IMG/VR virus record: IMGVR_UViG_3300032770_000079
Location: 1 to 28,667 of that record
Source of the DNA: a virus
Direction: 5' to 3' (one strand)
DNA length: 28,667 nt
Part shown: piece by piece, positions 20,207 to 28,159 of the stretch
Numbering within the stretch: position 1 is the stretch's first letter
How the letters are laid out: every line of letters begins with the position of its first letter
The notes under the pieces: model-generated
Database searches by the model: none
What the model saw: the letters and a program-made list of their open reading frames with translations, nothing else
What the model was told of the DNA's origin: nothing
Made by a program: the position numbers and the translations under genes

Positions 20207-21916
20207 ATGCGTAAACTCGCAATTTCGCTCATGTTGACTTTGGTAGCAGTGGGTGGTGTCGGAATGGCCATCGCCGTTGCTGATGGGCCAAGCACTGGTA
20301 CGAATACAGCTTGTGCGACCGCAACTGTTCCTGATCACACGCTTGGGGTAGACGCTAGTCCGGTTTATACAATCACTGGTACTAGCACTTCTAACTGCAA
20401 CACGGTGACGTATACGATCCCGACTAGCACGAGCACAACAACCGAGACCGTTACGAGCACACCTACCACCACCTCAACCACGTCAACGACACCCACTACT
20501 ACTACCACCACCTCAACCACATCAACGACACCCACTACGACGACGAGCACGACGAGCACGAATCCGACTCCGCCACCCGGCGGTCCGATCGCTGGTTCTC
20601 CTGTCGTCGGGCAGACGCTAACCGCGCCGAGCGGAGCGACGTTTCAGTGGTACGACGAGAGCGTGCCGATCGCCGGGGCGACCACACCGACCTACACCGT
20701 TCAGGCATCCGACCTCGATCACACGATTGCAGTCACCGTTGATGGTGTGCCGTCATCGTCCACCACTGTCGTGCAAAACCCATGCACAATCACCGACTCG
20801 ACGGCATCAGCCGCCGTCACGGACGTGCAGAACACGGCCAACTCCGGCAAAACCATCTGTCTCACCGCTGGCACCTATGCTATCACCAGCCTTACTGTTC
20901 ATCAAGCGGCGATGACCACGCTGGAGGCGCAGCCTGGCGCGTCTCCACAGCCGACCATTTCAACTGAACCGGCGATCCGCGCCAACAACTTGCGGATCGA
21001 AGGCTTCCATCTCTCCTCGGGCCTCGACGACAACGGCTCCGGCAACGTCCAGATTGTTGGTAATTACTACCACGACGCTGGCGCCAACGGCTCCCTATGG
21101 TTCGCGAGCACCAGCGATACCACCAACTCGACCGTCTCAGAGCTGCACAATCGAATGGTCAACGTCCAGACCAACGGCTCAACGTTCAACGACGGCTGGG
21201 GATTCTATGGCTGCGATGTCAACGGACAGCACTATATCCAGAACTACAACACGTTCGCGACCATGAACCAGCACCCGCTGCAGCTCGCTGGGTGTGCCAC
21301 AATCCAGGCGATTGGGAACGAGTACCTGAATATCTGGGACCAATACTCCTCCCAGCACGCGGACTGTCTCGAGATCTGGGGTGGAGCGGGCGCATCAACC
21401 ATTCAGGACAACCGGTGCACCACCCAGACCCCGGTGCCGCCATGTCCAGGTGTCGCGGGCGGCCGATGCGGCTCCGACTTCCTGCTGTCCGGCGATTCAG
21501 GGCCGTTCATCGTTACGAACAACCTGATTGTCAACAGCCCGAAGCAGTGTTTTGACGACACGCCCAACGGTACGTTCAATGGATCGATGCGCAACGGGAC
21601 AATCGAGAACAACACGGTTGTCGGCTGCAACTACGGGGCGATCGACATGACGGGTGGGTCTAGTAGCGGGAACACGGTTGCCTATAACATTGCGGATAAT
21701 ATTACCGGCAACGGCAATTGCTCACAGTTCACCGTCGAGGACTTCAACAACGGTCTCGCGCCGCATTGCCCTGGCACACATGACACGAACGTTACGCCGA
21801 GCTTCACAAGCACCGAACCGTCGAATCCAAATGCAACCTATGCGACAACGAACGTTAATGCCGCTTGGGGATATCACCCGGCGCGTGTAGGATTCGACGC
21901 ACACCTGCCCAATTGA
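20207..21916 (+). CDS. Exported beta-helix protein with Thr/Ser stalk
   Basis: 569 residues from ATG 20207; AGGAG at 20191-20195 is a little far upstream (11 bases). A Sec signal peptide is clear at residues 1-26 (MRKLAISLMLTLVAVGGVGM, then AIAVA-D). A Thr/Ser stalk of about 50 residues spans 72-120 and is encoded partly by a 39-base direct repeat. An Ig-like domain (about 126-180, PVVGQTLTAPSGATFQWYDE) follows, then a right-handed beta-helix from about 192 to the end, with NYYHDAGANG, DGWGFYGCDVNGQH and SSQHADCLEIWGG. The beta-helix is paralogous to 23084-24889. Export signals are unusual for tail proteins, so this may be released to or displayed on the host surface, or be a surface-glycan enzyme. 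Confidence 0.85.
   Translation: MRKLAISLMLTLVAVGGVGMAIAVADGPSTGTNTACATATVPDHTLGVDASPVYTITGTSTSNCNTVTYTIPTSTSTTTETVTSTPTTTSTTSTTPTTTTTTSTTSTTPTTTTSTTSTNPTPPPGGPIAGSPVVGQTLTAPSGATFQWYDESVPIAGATTPTYTVQASDLDHTIAVTVDGVPSSSTTVVQNPCTITDSTASAAVTDVQNTANSGKTICLTAGTYAITSLTVHQAAMTTLEAQPGASPQPTISTEPAIRANNLRIEGFHLSSGLDDNGSGNVQIVGNYYHDAGANGSLWFASTSDTTNSTVSELHNRMVNVQTNGSTFNDGWGFYGCDVNGQHYIQNYNTFATMNQHPLQLAGCATIQAIGNEYLNIWDQYSSQHADCLEIWGGAGASTIQDNRCTTQTPVPPCPGVAGGRCGSDFLLSGDSGPFIVTNNLIVNSPKQCFDDTPNGTFNGSMRNGTIENNTVVGCNYGAIDMTGGSSSGNTVAYNIADNITGNGNCSQFTVEDFNNGLAPHCPGTHDTNVTPSFTSTEPSNPNATYATTNVNAAWGYHPARVGFDAHLPN
20464..20541 (+). repeat. 39-base direct repeat, two copies
   Basis: Two adjacent 39-base units (20464-20502 and 20503-20541) differ at two bases. 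They encode part of the Thr/Ser stalk of the exported beta-helix protein, rich in ACC, ACT, TCA and ACG codons. Copy number of such a unit can change by slippage, which would lengthen or shorten the stalk. Confidence 0.85.
20788..21916 (+). repeat. Beta-helix paralogue region, copy 1 (pairs with 23738-24889)
   Basis: Comparison by eye shows roughly 75-80% base identity with the corresponding part of the lipoprotein gene at 23738-24889. Exact shared runs include 33 bases (21059-21091 with 24005-24037) and 47 bases (21393-21439 with 24339-24385). Gene duplication followed by divergence is the simplest explanation. Boundaries are approximate. Confidence 0.75.
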
Positions 21917-21953
21917 GGAGCCAAAGTGGCGCAAGAGATAGAGAGGACTAACA

Positions 21954-23084
21954 GTGATTGTTGAGCTGGGTAACCACGCTGCAAATAATGGTTTGGACAG
22001 TCGTCCCAAGGTAACCACCATTCATATTCCTGAGGCGGATGAGCACGGTCTGGGTGGCTACACACACGTTCCGGGCGCAATCAGCGTGCCGGACTTCAAG
22101 CAGCATCGCTCTGATGCGATGGACTTCCGAGCCGGGGTCACACATTTGCCCGACCACGAGATTCTGCTTGCTTGTGTGAATGCCTGGCCACACCAATCCA
22201 ACGATGTGCCGGATTGGATTTCGGTCCGTTCTCATGAGGAGATGTACGGCACGAAAGTTGGTCATCCCAAGAAGGTGGCCAAGGACGTTGAGGGTTTCTT
22301 GCGCGAGTTCTATGGTCTCGGATCAGATGCGGGCAAGCCTGCAGATGTCGAGTTCACACACTGGACACGATTCGGTGCTCCGGGCCAAGGCGAACCAGTA
22401 AATCCGCTGCCAGACGTCCAGATGCTCTATACCAATGCTGGTCGTGTCATTTCGAACATCAACGATGGCGGTGGTCAGGTTGGCTTTACCGCCGCTGCGA
22501 CTGCATCCGGCGCGACTTCACTGACGGATTCAGGTGCTTCTTGGACGACGAACCAGTGGGCTGGCTACCGCGTCTATGCGCAGTCATCTACCTCGAATAT
22601 GGTGTGGGCCAACATTCTATCGAATACAGCGACTGCTCTAACTGTTGATCGCTGGTATTCGGCAGCCACGCCAGGTGGCGGTGCCGGTTCTACCCCAAGC
22701 TCGACAAGCCCGTTTATGATCGCAGATGGCGGCAGCTTGTCTTCGTGGTTTGTGGCGCTCACGAGTACCAACATTACTCCGGCCGCTGCCGACACTTCCC
22801 TATCTGGTGAGATTACCACCGGTGGTGGTGGTCTTATTCGAAAGATCGCTCCTTATGCGCAAACCTCAGGAGTTGCGTCTCGATCGATCACTCTGACACC
22901 GGTGTTTACAGCCAACGGTTCAGACTCGCTACCGGTAACTGTATATGCAATTGGTGTCTTCGTCTCTATGGTGGTTGCCTCGACACCGCTGTGCATGAAG
23001 TTCGAAACAAGCCTGAATGCGTCAGCCACACTGAATCTCTCGGGCGATCAGGTGACGGTCACCGAGACCATTACGGGTTCGTAA
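21954..23084 (+). CDS. Structural-type protein with beta-rich C-terminus
   Basis: 376 residues from GTG 21954 (GAGAGGA upstream at about 21940-21946). The first ~150 residues are mixed and include THVPGAISVPDF and FLREFYGLGSDAG; from about residue 165 the sequence is beta-rich with Thr/Ser/Gly/Ala (AAATASGATSLTDSGASW, WYSAATPGGGAGSTPSS). No signal peptide is seen, unlike the genes on either side. It is most like a virion or tail-associated protein with an adhesin-style end. The stop overlaps the next ATG (TAATG at 23082-23086), so it is translationally coupled to the lipoprotein gene. No family is recognised. Confidence 0.7.
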   Translation: MIVELGNHAANNGLDSRPKVTTIHIPEADEHGLGGYTHVPGAISVPDFKQHRSDAMDFRAGVTHLPDHEILLACVNAWPHQSNDVPDWISVRSHEEMYGTKVGHPKKVAKDVEGFLREFYGLGSDAGKPADVEFTHWTRFGAPGQGEPVNPLPDVQMLYTNAGRVISNINDGGGQVGFTAAATASGATSLTDSGASWTTNQWAGYRVYAQSSTSNMVWANILSNTATALTVDRWYSAATPGGGAGSTPSSTSPFMIADGGSLSSWFVALTSTNITPAAADTSLSGEITTGGGGLIRKIAPYAQTSGVASRSITLTPVFTANGSDSLPVTVYAIGVFVSMVVASTPLCMKFETSLNASATLNLSGDQVTVTETITGS

Positions 23085-24889
23085 TGCGGCGGTGGGGGCT
23101 TGCCCTCATCGCCGTTGCAGTATTGCTGTCCGGCTGTGGGGGATCGTCTAAGCCACACGTTTGGGTGACGCGACCATATAACCACAACCTGACTGCATGT
23201 GTATCAAATGACTGTGGACCATATTCTGCGACACTACATTGGGGACCACTCGGCTTTCCATCCACAACCGGCTATTATATAAGTCTGAATGGTAGTCAAG
23301 TAGCGGACGTAGCTGCGAGCCCATACACTTTTGTTGGGATTGATTGTGGCACCACGAGTACGCTCAGTGTACAACCACACAATGGGAGTGGTGGAACAGG
23401 GCCAGTATACTCGTCGAGCTATACAACACCAGCTTGTGGTGGTGGTGGTACACCAGTTAATACAGCAGCTCCGGCTATAACCGATTCAACGAATCCGGGG
23501 TTGTATGAATCTGGTGATGTACTAAGCGCTTCAACAGGTAGTTGGACCAACTCGCCAACGAGCTATAGTTACCAGTGGATGGACGAAGATACAGTGATTT
23601 CGGGGGCAACTTCTAGTACATATACACTTGCATCCTCCGATCTAGATCACACCGTTGATGTTGAGATTACAGCTACCAATGGCTCTGGTACAAGTAATGT
23701 TGCATTCTCGGCATCATCTGGTGTCATAGTGAACGCGTGTAACATAACGACCGCTAACGTGACGACGGCCGTTGGGGATATCAACTCCGGTCATAGTGGC
23801 CAGACAATCTGCCTCAGCGCCGGAACGTATGCGCCCGGCACCATCAGCGGCAACAACGCCGCGATGACAACCCTCGAGGCTGCGCCCGGGGCGACTGTCA
23901 CCCTTTCCAATCAGCCGGTCATCACCGCAAACAACTTCCGGATCGAAGGGTTCGTCCTCTCTGGCGGCCTCACCGACAACGGGGCCGGAAACGTGAACGT
24001 CGTCGGTAATTACTACCACGACGCTGGCGCCAACGGCGCGCTCTGGTACGCCAACGGCAACGACACGACCAGCTCGACCGTCAAGGAGCTGCACAACCGG
24101 ATGATCAACGTGCAGACCAACGGCTCAACATTCGACGACGGCTGGGGGTTCTACGGCTGCGACGTCAACGGGCAGCACTACGTGCAGGATTACAACACGT
24201 TCAATACCATGAACCAGCATCCGCTGCAGCTCGCGGGGTGCGCCACGATCGAAGCGATCGGGAACGAATACCTCAACATCTGGGACCAGTACTCCTCTCA
24301 GCACGCAGACTGCCTGGAGATTTGGGGTGGGGCGGGCACATCAACCATTCAGGACAACCGGTGCACCACCCAGACCCCGGTGCCGTCGTGCCCGGGGGTT
24401 GCGGGCGGCACATGCGGCAGCGACATGCTGCTGTCCGGCGACTCCGGCCCATTCACCGTCACAAACAACCTGATCTCGAACAGCCCGAAGCAGTGTCTGG
24501 ACGACACGCCGAACGGAACGTTCAACGGCTCGATGACGAACGGCGTGCTCGAGAACAACACGATCACGAACTGCGCATTCGGCGAGCTTGACATGACCGG
24601 CGGGTCGAGTACCGGCAACACGGCCGAGTTCAACGTCGCGTCGATCACCGGCAACGGCAACTGCAGCCAGTTCACGACCGAGGATTTCAACAATGGCAGC
24701 CAGCCGCACTGCCCCGGTACGCACGACACGAACGTGACGCCCACGTTCACCAGCACTGAGCCTTCAGATCCAGGCGCGACATACGCAACGAGCAACGTCA
24801 ACTCGGCATGGGGATATCAGGTCGGCTGCACGTCACTCACTGTCTGCCACGGCCGCGTCGGCTACGACGCGCACATCCCGACGCCCTGA
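23084..24889 (+). CDS. Beta-helix lipoprotein with Fn3- and Ig-like domains
   Basis: Start at ATG 23084, overlapping the preceding TAA; an upstream in-frame start (22991) would remove the signal from the N-terminus. The 601 residues start with a lipoprotein signal: RRWGLALIAVAVL, then lipobox LSGC with Cys 18. Next come an Fn3-like domain (about 24-117, with GYYISLNGSQVADVAASPYT), an Ig-like domain (about 125-216, LSASTGSWTNSPTSYSYQW), and a beta-helix from about 219 that is paralogous to the protein at 20207. The 5' third is AT-richer and the rest much richer in G+C, so the gene looks chimeric. A lipid-anchored phage product on the host surface could block infection by other phages, alter surface glycans or bind the host; this is inference. 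Confidence 0.85.
   Translation: MRRWGLALIAVAVLLSGCGGSSKPHVWVTRPYNHNLTACVSNDCGPYSATLHWGPLGFPSTTGYYISLNGSQVADVAASPYTFVGIDCGTTSTLSVQPHNGSGGTGPVYSSSYTTPACGGGGTPVNTAAPAITDSTNPGLYESGDVLSASTGSWTNSPTSYSYQWMDEDTVISGATSSTYTLASSDLDHTVDVEITATNGSGTSNVAFSASSGVIVNACNITTANVTTAVGDINSGHSGQTICLSAGTYAPGTISGNNAAMTTLEAAPGATVTLSNQPVITANNFRIEGFVLSGGLTDNGAGNVNVVGNYYHDAGANGALWYANGNDTTSSTVKELHNRMINVQTNGSTFDDGWGFYGCDVNGQHYVQDYNTFNTMNQHPLQLAGCATIEAIGNEYLNIWDQYSSQHADCLEIWGGAGTSTIQDNRCTTQTPVPSCPGVAGGTCGSDMLLSGDSGPFTVTNNLISNSPKQCLDDTPNGTFNGSMTNGVLENNTITNCAFGELDMTGGSSTGNTAEFNVASITGNGNCSQFTTEDFNNGSQPHCPGTHDTNVTPTFTSTEPSDPGATYATSNVNSAWGYQVGCTSLTVCHGRVGYDAHIPTP
23738..24889 (+). repeat. Beta-helix paralogue region, copy 2 (pairs with 20788-21916)
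   Basis: Second copy of the duplicated beta-helix module. It is clearly richer in G+C than copy 1 and than the first third of its own gene. The change of composition occurs near 23740-23760, within the lipoprotein gene. Confidence 0.75.
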
Positions 24890-25584
24890 TGCCGCTCACG
24901 AAAGTTCAGTCAACGACCGGCATCACCACGGCGAACGCCACGTCGGTGACCGCCACCTACAGCGGCACGCCAACCTCCGGGAACCTTCTCGTCGCGATCG
25001 CATCCGGCGACGACACGCTGACGATGAACAACTCGGGATGGACCGCCGGGCCGACCGTATCGAACTACAACACCCTGTCGCTCTGGTGGAAGATCGCCGG
25101 GGCGGGCGAGCCGACCGCGATCAAGGTGAACATCGGATCGTCCACGGGCGGAAGCCTATGGATCGGCGAATACTCCGGCAACGTCTCATCGGCCGCGCTC
25201 GACAAATCCTCGACCGGCAACCCCGGATCGTTCACGGCCACCTGCACAAGCGGCACGACAGCCACGACCACGCAGGCTGACGAGCTCGCGATCGCAGGCT
25301 TCGGCTGGGGGAATTACGGCGGCGACATCGGAACCGCCTCCAGCTACTCCAACAGCTTCGTGCAGGACGCCCAGGCGGCCTCCACCGGCTCCGGAAACAA
25401 CATTCAGCATGTTGCGGTCGCGACGCTCGCGCTCGCCGCGACCGGCGCAGAGACGAGCACCGTCACGATCAGCACGTCGGTGCAACGCCCACTCGGCCTG
25501 ATCGCGACATTCAAAGCGTCAGCCGCCCGCCAGTCTCTGGTTTTCCGGAACCGCTACCAATGCAACACGCAACTGAGGATGTGA
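24889..25584 (+). CDS. Beta-sandwich (lectin-like) surface protein
   Basis: Start at ATG 24889, overlapping the preceding TGA (TGATG at 24887-24891); the frame is open from 24808. The 231 residues show a beta-sandwich pattern with typical Thr/Ser/Gly turns: VTATYSGTPTSGNLLVAIAS, LSLWWKIAGAGEPTAIKV, SLWIGEYSGN and a last GLIATFKAS strand. Domains with this pattern (a free-standing jelly-roll-like fold with a WKIAGAGE core and an ATFKA end) occur in bacterial surface proteins and phage accessory proteins, and may bind glycans. No signal peptide is seen. It belongs to the GC-rich block. Confidence 0.7.
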   Translation: MPLTKVQSTTGITTANATSVTATYSGTPTSGNLLVAIASGDDTLTMNNSGWTAGPTVSNYNTLSLWWKIAGAGEPTAIKVNIGSSTGGSLWIGEYSGNVSSAALDKSSTGNPGSFTATCTSGTTATTTQADELAIAGFGWGNYGGDIGTASSYSNSFVQDAQAASTGSGNNIQHVAVATLALAATGAETSTVTISTSVQRPLGLIATFKASAARQSLVFRNRYQCNTQLRM

Positions 25585-25587
25585 CCC

Positions 25588-26079
25588 ATGGCCTGTGGCC
25601 GCTGCTACACCGTCACCTTTTCCGCCGTCTCCGTCTCAGCCCAGCAGGAGTTCTTCTACATCAAGCCGGCGGCGGACAAGCCCGTCCAGATCGAATGGGC
25701 GAAGATCACGAACGTCGACCTGGCCGCCGAAGCCGGCGACGCGCACGAGGACTTCTGGCGCATCGAGCTGATCTACCTGCCCGCCACCGTCACCGTCGGC
25801 TCGGGCGGCACCGCCCCGACCCCAGGGCCGCTCGAGGTCAACGACACGGCCGCGGGCTTCACCGCCCGGGTCAACGACACCACGAAGGCGACCACGTCAG
25901 GCACCGCCGTCACGATCGACGCGGACGGCATGAACAACCGGATCGGCTACGTGTACCTGCCAACGCCCGAGAATCGGCCGGTCGTCGCGAATGCCGCCGC
26001 GATCGTGCTGCGCCTGAACTCGACGCCGACCGGCACGAACCTGCTCAACGGGACGATGTACGTCCGCGAACTGGTCTAG
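25588..26079 (+). CDS. Small virion-type beta protein
   Basis: 163 residues from ATG 25588, three bases after the preceding stop, with GAGGA about 12 bases upstream. The pattern is familiar from small phage structural proteins seen near tail genes: a start of MACGRCYTVTFSAVSVSAQQ with FFYIKPA, a middle of IELIYLPATVTVGSGGTAPTPGPL, a strand region with TTKATTSGTAVTIDADG, and a final VLRLNSTPTGTNLLNGTMYV. It is predicted to be all-beta. It has no signal peptide. The exact role is unknown; it may form trimers on the virion. It ends the GC-rich block. Confidence 0.65.
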   Translation: MACGRCYTVTFSAVSVSAQQEFFYIKPAADKPVQIEWAKITNVDLAAEAGDAHEDFWRIELIYLPATVTVGSGGTAPTPGPLEVNDTAAGFTARVNDTTKATTSGTAVTIDADGMNNRIGYVYLPTPENRPVVANAAAIVLRLNSTPTGTNLLNGTMYVRELV

Positions 26080-26122
26080 CCCGCGCGCCTGACGCCGATC
26101 CGCGAAAGAAACCAGGTCGCTG

Positions 26123-27604
26123 ATGGGCATTTACCGCCCGGCCCCGCGACCGTCACGGCGCCGCATATGGGTCGGAACGAAAGCCGCTTCACCGGGTGGC
26201 GGCAGCTTTACAGCATCAGATACGTCGCTGACGAGCGATAGCGCATCGCGACTTTTGGTTGTCGGCCGATCCTGCTCAGATACAACCACCACATCCGATG
26301 CTGCGACCCGGAATGTCACGCTTAGTCGAACCGCATCTGATACAAGCAATACATCTGACACTGCGACCCGTCTATTGGTGGTTGCTAGAACGACATCGGA
26401 TACATCTGCGACCAGCGATTCGACGACTCGAAATCTTGCAGTTGCGCGCACAGCATCGGACACATCTAACAGTTCCGATAACGCTAGTCGTTCTAATCTA
26501 CTGCTTGTACGCACGGGAGCTGACACAACTAACACATCGGATAGTGCGTCCAGAAGCATTACAGCTCTACGCACCGCAAGCGATACATCCAATACCACAG
26601 ACTCTGCAAGCCGCTCGGCCCTCCATTTTGCTCGTACAGGATCGGACACTTCTAATACTTCTGATACAGCAGTCCGGTCGGCTCTTCTTTTCACGCGTAC
26701 GGCGTCAGACACATCTAATACCTCTGACTCGGCTACGCGTTTGGCTACCTTTGCTCGTACTGGGGCAGATACATCACTCACTTCAGATTCTGCCACAGTA
26801 ATCTGGGTGGGTGGCGGATATTCTACCTTTGACACATCACTCACGTCAGATTCGGCTACACGTATTCTGCATGTAGCTCGGACCGGCTCCGACACATCAC
26901 TCACCTCAGATTCCGCCACAGAGAGTAGCACGGGTGGTCTTAATAGAACGGCATCTGATACCAGCGCTACGTCTGATTCAGCTGTCCGATCGGCACTTCA
27001 CTTTGTTCGAACGGCTTCGGATACTAGTAATACGTCAGATAGTGCTACACGAGTCCTTGCGCTTGTTCGGACAGCATCCGATACCAGCAGCACTTCAGAC
27101 TCGGCTACGCGCTCTTTGCGTGTTGCGCGCACAGGGTCAGACACGTCGCTTACATCTGATGCTGCTACGCGGTCTGCTTTCCATGCTGTTCGTATAACGT
27201 CAGATACATCGCTTACCAGTGACACCACCTCTCGACTGGTGGTGGTCGGACGTACAGCATCAGACACCTCTCTCTCTAGTGATGTAACCGGGAGTCCTGG
27301 ACCACCTCGTATTTGCTCGCCCACTCTAGCGGCTATCACACCATATACGAGCAGTGCTGGAATCCAGGGCTACTCAACACCCGGGCCGACAATTGGCTAC
27401 GCGTCACATGAGGTAATAACAGCTTATGTCTCGCAAGAAGTGCTGGTAGGTGGTTACTCGTCATTTGAGACATTACATGGTTATGTGTCTTCAGCAGCAA
27501 TTACCAGTTACTCAACGCCGGGGACAATCGTCGCTTATTGGTCGATGGCGACTATCACACCGTACGTATCCGGATCCTCTATCTCCGCGTGTTCAGGAGG
27601 TTAG
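26123..27604 (+). CDS. Repeat protein with 18 Ser/Asp/Thr repeats
   Basis: 493 residues from ATG 26123. After a short basic N-terminal part (RPSRRRIWVGTK, residues 11-20) and a Gly linker come 18 tandem repeats of about 20 residues (residues 32-388) with consensus SDTSNTSDSATR-x-L-x-x-x-RTA. A C-terminal region of about 100 residues then carries a second, looser repeat of Tyr-rich turns (ITPYTSS, IQGYSTPG, ITAYVSQE, LHGYVSS, ITPYVSGSS). There is no signal peptide. The repeats alternate a polar Asp/Ser/Thr turn with a hydrophobic strand, suggesting a stacked beta-solenoid or a fibre shaft. DNA copies are not identical, so they are old or selected to differ. A fibre-like virion component or adhesin is the best guess; no family is recognised. 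Confidence 0.8.
   Translation: MGIYRPAPRPSRRRIWVGTKAASPGGGSFTASDTSLTSDSASRLLVVGRSCSDTTTTSDAATRNVTLSRTASDTSNTSDTATRLLVVARTTSDTSATSDSTTRNLAVARTASDTSNSSDNASRSNLLLVRTGADTTNTSDSASRSITALRTASDTSNTTDSASRSALHFARTGSDTSNTSDTAVRSALLFTRTASDTSNTSDSATRLATFARTGADTSLTSDSATVIWVGGGYSTFDTSLTSDSATRILHVARTGSDTSLTSDSATESSTGGLNRTASDTSATSDSAVRSALHFVRTASDTSNTSDSATRVLALVRTASDTSSTSDSATRSLRVARTGSDTSLTSDAATRSAFHAVRITSDTSLTSDTTSRLVVVGRTASDTSLSSDVTGSPGPPRICSPTLAAITPYTSSAGIQGYSTPGPTIGYASHEVITAYVSQEVLVGGYSSFETLHGYVSSAAITSYSTPGTIVAYWSMATITPYVSGSSISACSGG
26216..27286 (+). repeat. 18 tandem coding repeats of about 60 bases
   Basis: Eighteen units of about 57-66 bases encode the Ser/Asp/Thr repeat. Protein identity between units is high at SDTS, TSDSA and R-T-A/G positions, while the bases differ at many third positions. 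Most units are 60 bases; a few carry one or two extra codons. Confidence 0.85.
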
Positions 27605-27607
27605 TTA

Positions 27608-28159
27608 GTGACAATTAAGACAGCATTAAGTGATTCGGATATTGCCAACTGGCACGGTCTGCTGAGCGAGATCACCGATCAGGAGATTATTGATGTCTAT
27701 GCCCGTGCTAGAGACGCTGGATTAGCCGAGGGTAATGAGCACAAGTATCGCCCGAGCGTTGGCGCTGCTCGCATTCGGGCATTGGCATCTAAGCTGACTT
27801 CCAATCCGGGAGTAAACGCTCCGGTTATCATCCTTAAGACTTACTCAACTTTCCCGCCCGTTGCTGCTCAGTTAACTGATACCAATGGCAGCATAAACCT
27901 CACTACCGCGACCACTGTTAAATTTGTGATGAAGGGAATCACATCTAATACAATTATCACTGGTACCGCGACAATTGTGACTCCTGCGACCGGTATGGTG
28001 TCTTATACTTGGGGATCAACCGATACTCAACAGGCTGATTCCTATCAAGTAGAATGGGCTGTTACCTGGTCAGGCGGCGGATTTCAGATCATTCCTAGTG
28101 CAGCAGCCAGTAACCAAGTGATTGAAATTGATGCTGATTTGGATGCCGCAACAGGCTAA
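27608..28159 (+). CDS. Baseplate/upper-tail-type protein (BppU_N-like)
   Basis: 183 residues from GTG 27608, preceded by AGGAGG about 8-13 bases upstream. The N-terminal ~75 residues are helical (SDSDIANWHGLLSEITDQEIIDVYARARDA). The C-terminal ~105 residues have an Ig-like pattern (PPVAAQLTDTNGSINLTTATTVKFVM, then GMVSYTWGSTDTQQADSYQVEWAVTW) like the N-terminal domain of BppU-type baseplate proteins and similar phage neck/tail proteins. It probably marks the return to virion structural genes after the accessory block. The stop overlaps the next ATG (TAATG at 28157-28161). Confidence 0.7.
   Translation: MTIKTALSDSDIANWHGLLSEITDQEIIDVYARARDAGLAEGNEHKYRPSVGAARIRALASKLTSNPGVNAPVIILKTYSTFPPVAAQLTDTNGSINLTTATTVKFVMKGITSNTIITGTATIVTPATGMVSYTWGSTDTQQADSYQVEWAVTWSGGGFQIIPSAAASNQVIEIDADLDAATG

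Noticed and set aside
25560-26123. Arg/His-rich + frame overlapping 25588-26079
   Set aside because: Typical high-GC shadow: no ribosome binding site, Arg/Gly/His bias and no fold. The frame at 25588 has a recognisable beta protein.
26131-26931. Long antisense open frame across the repeat gene
   Set aside because: It only mirrors the 60-base repeat in another frame (SEVSDVSEPVRA-type units), with no ribosome binding site and no support from the packed + strand operon.
26216-27286. Regular repeats considered as a CRISPR array
   Set aside because: The repeat is in frame, coding, has no unrelated spacers, and the units differ at third codon positions.
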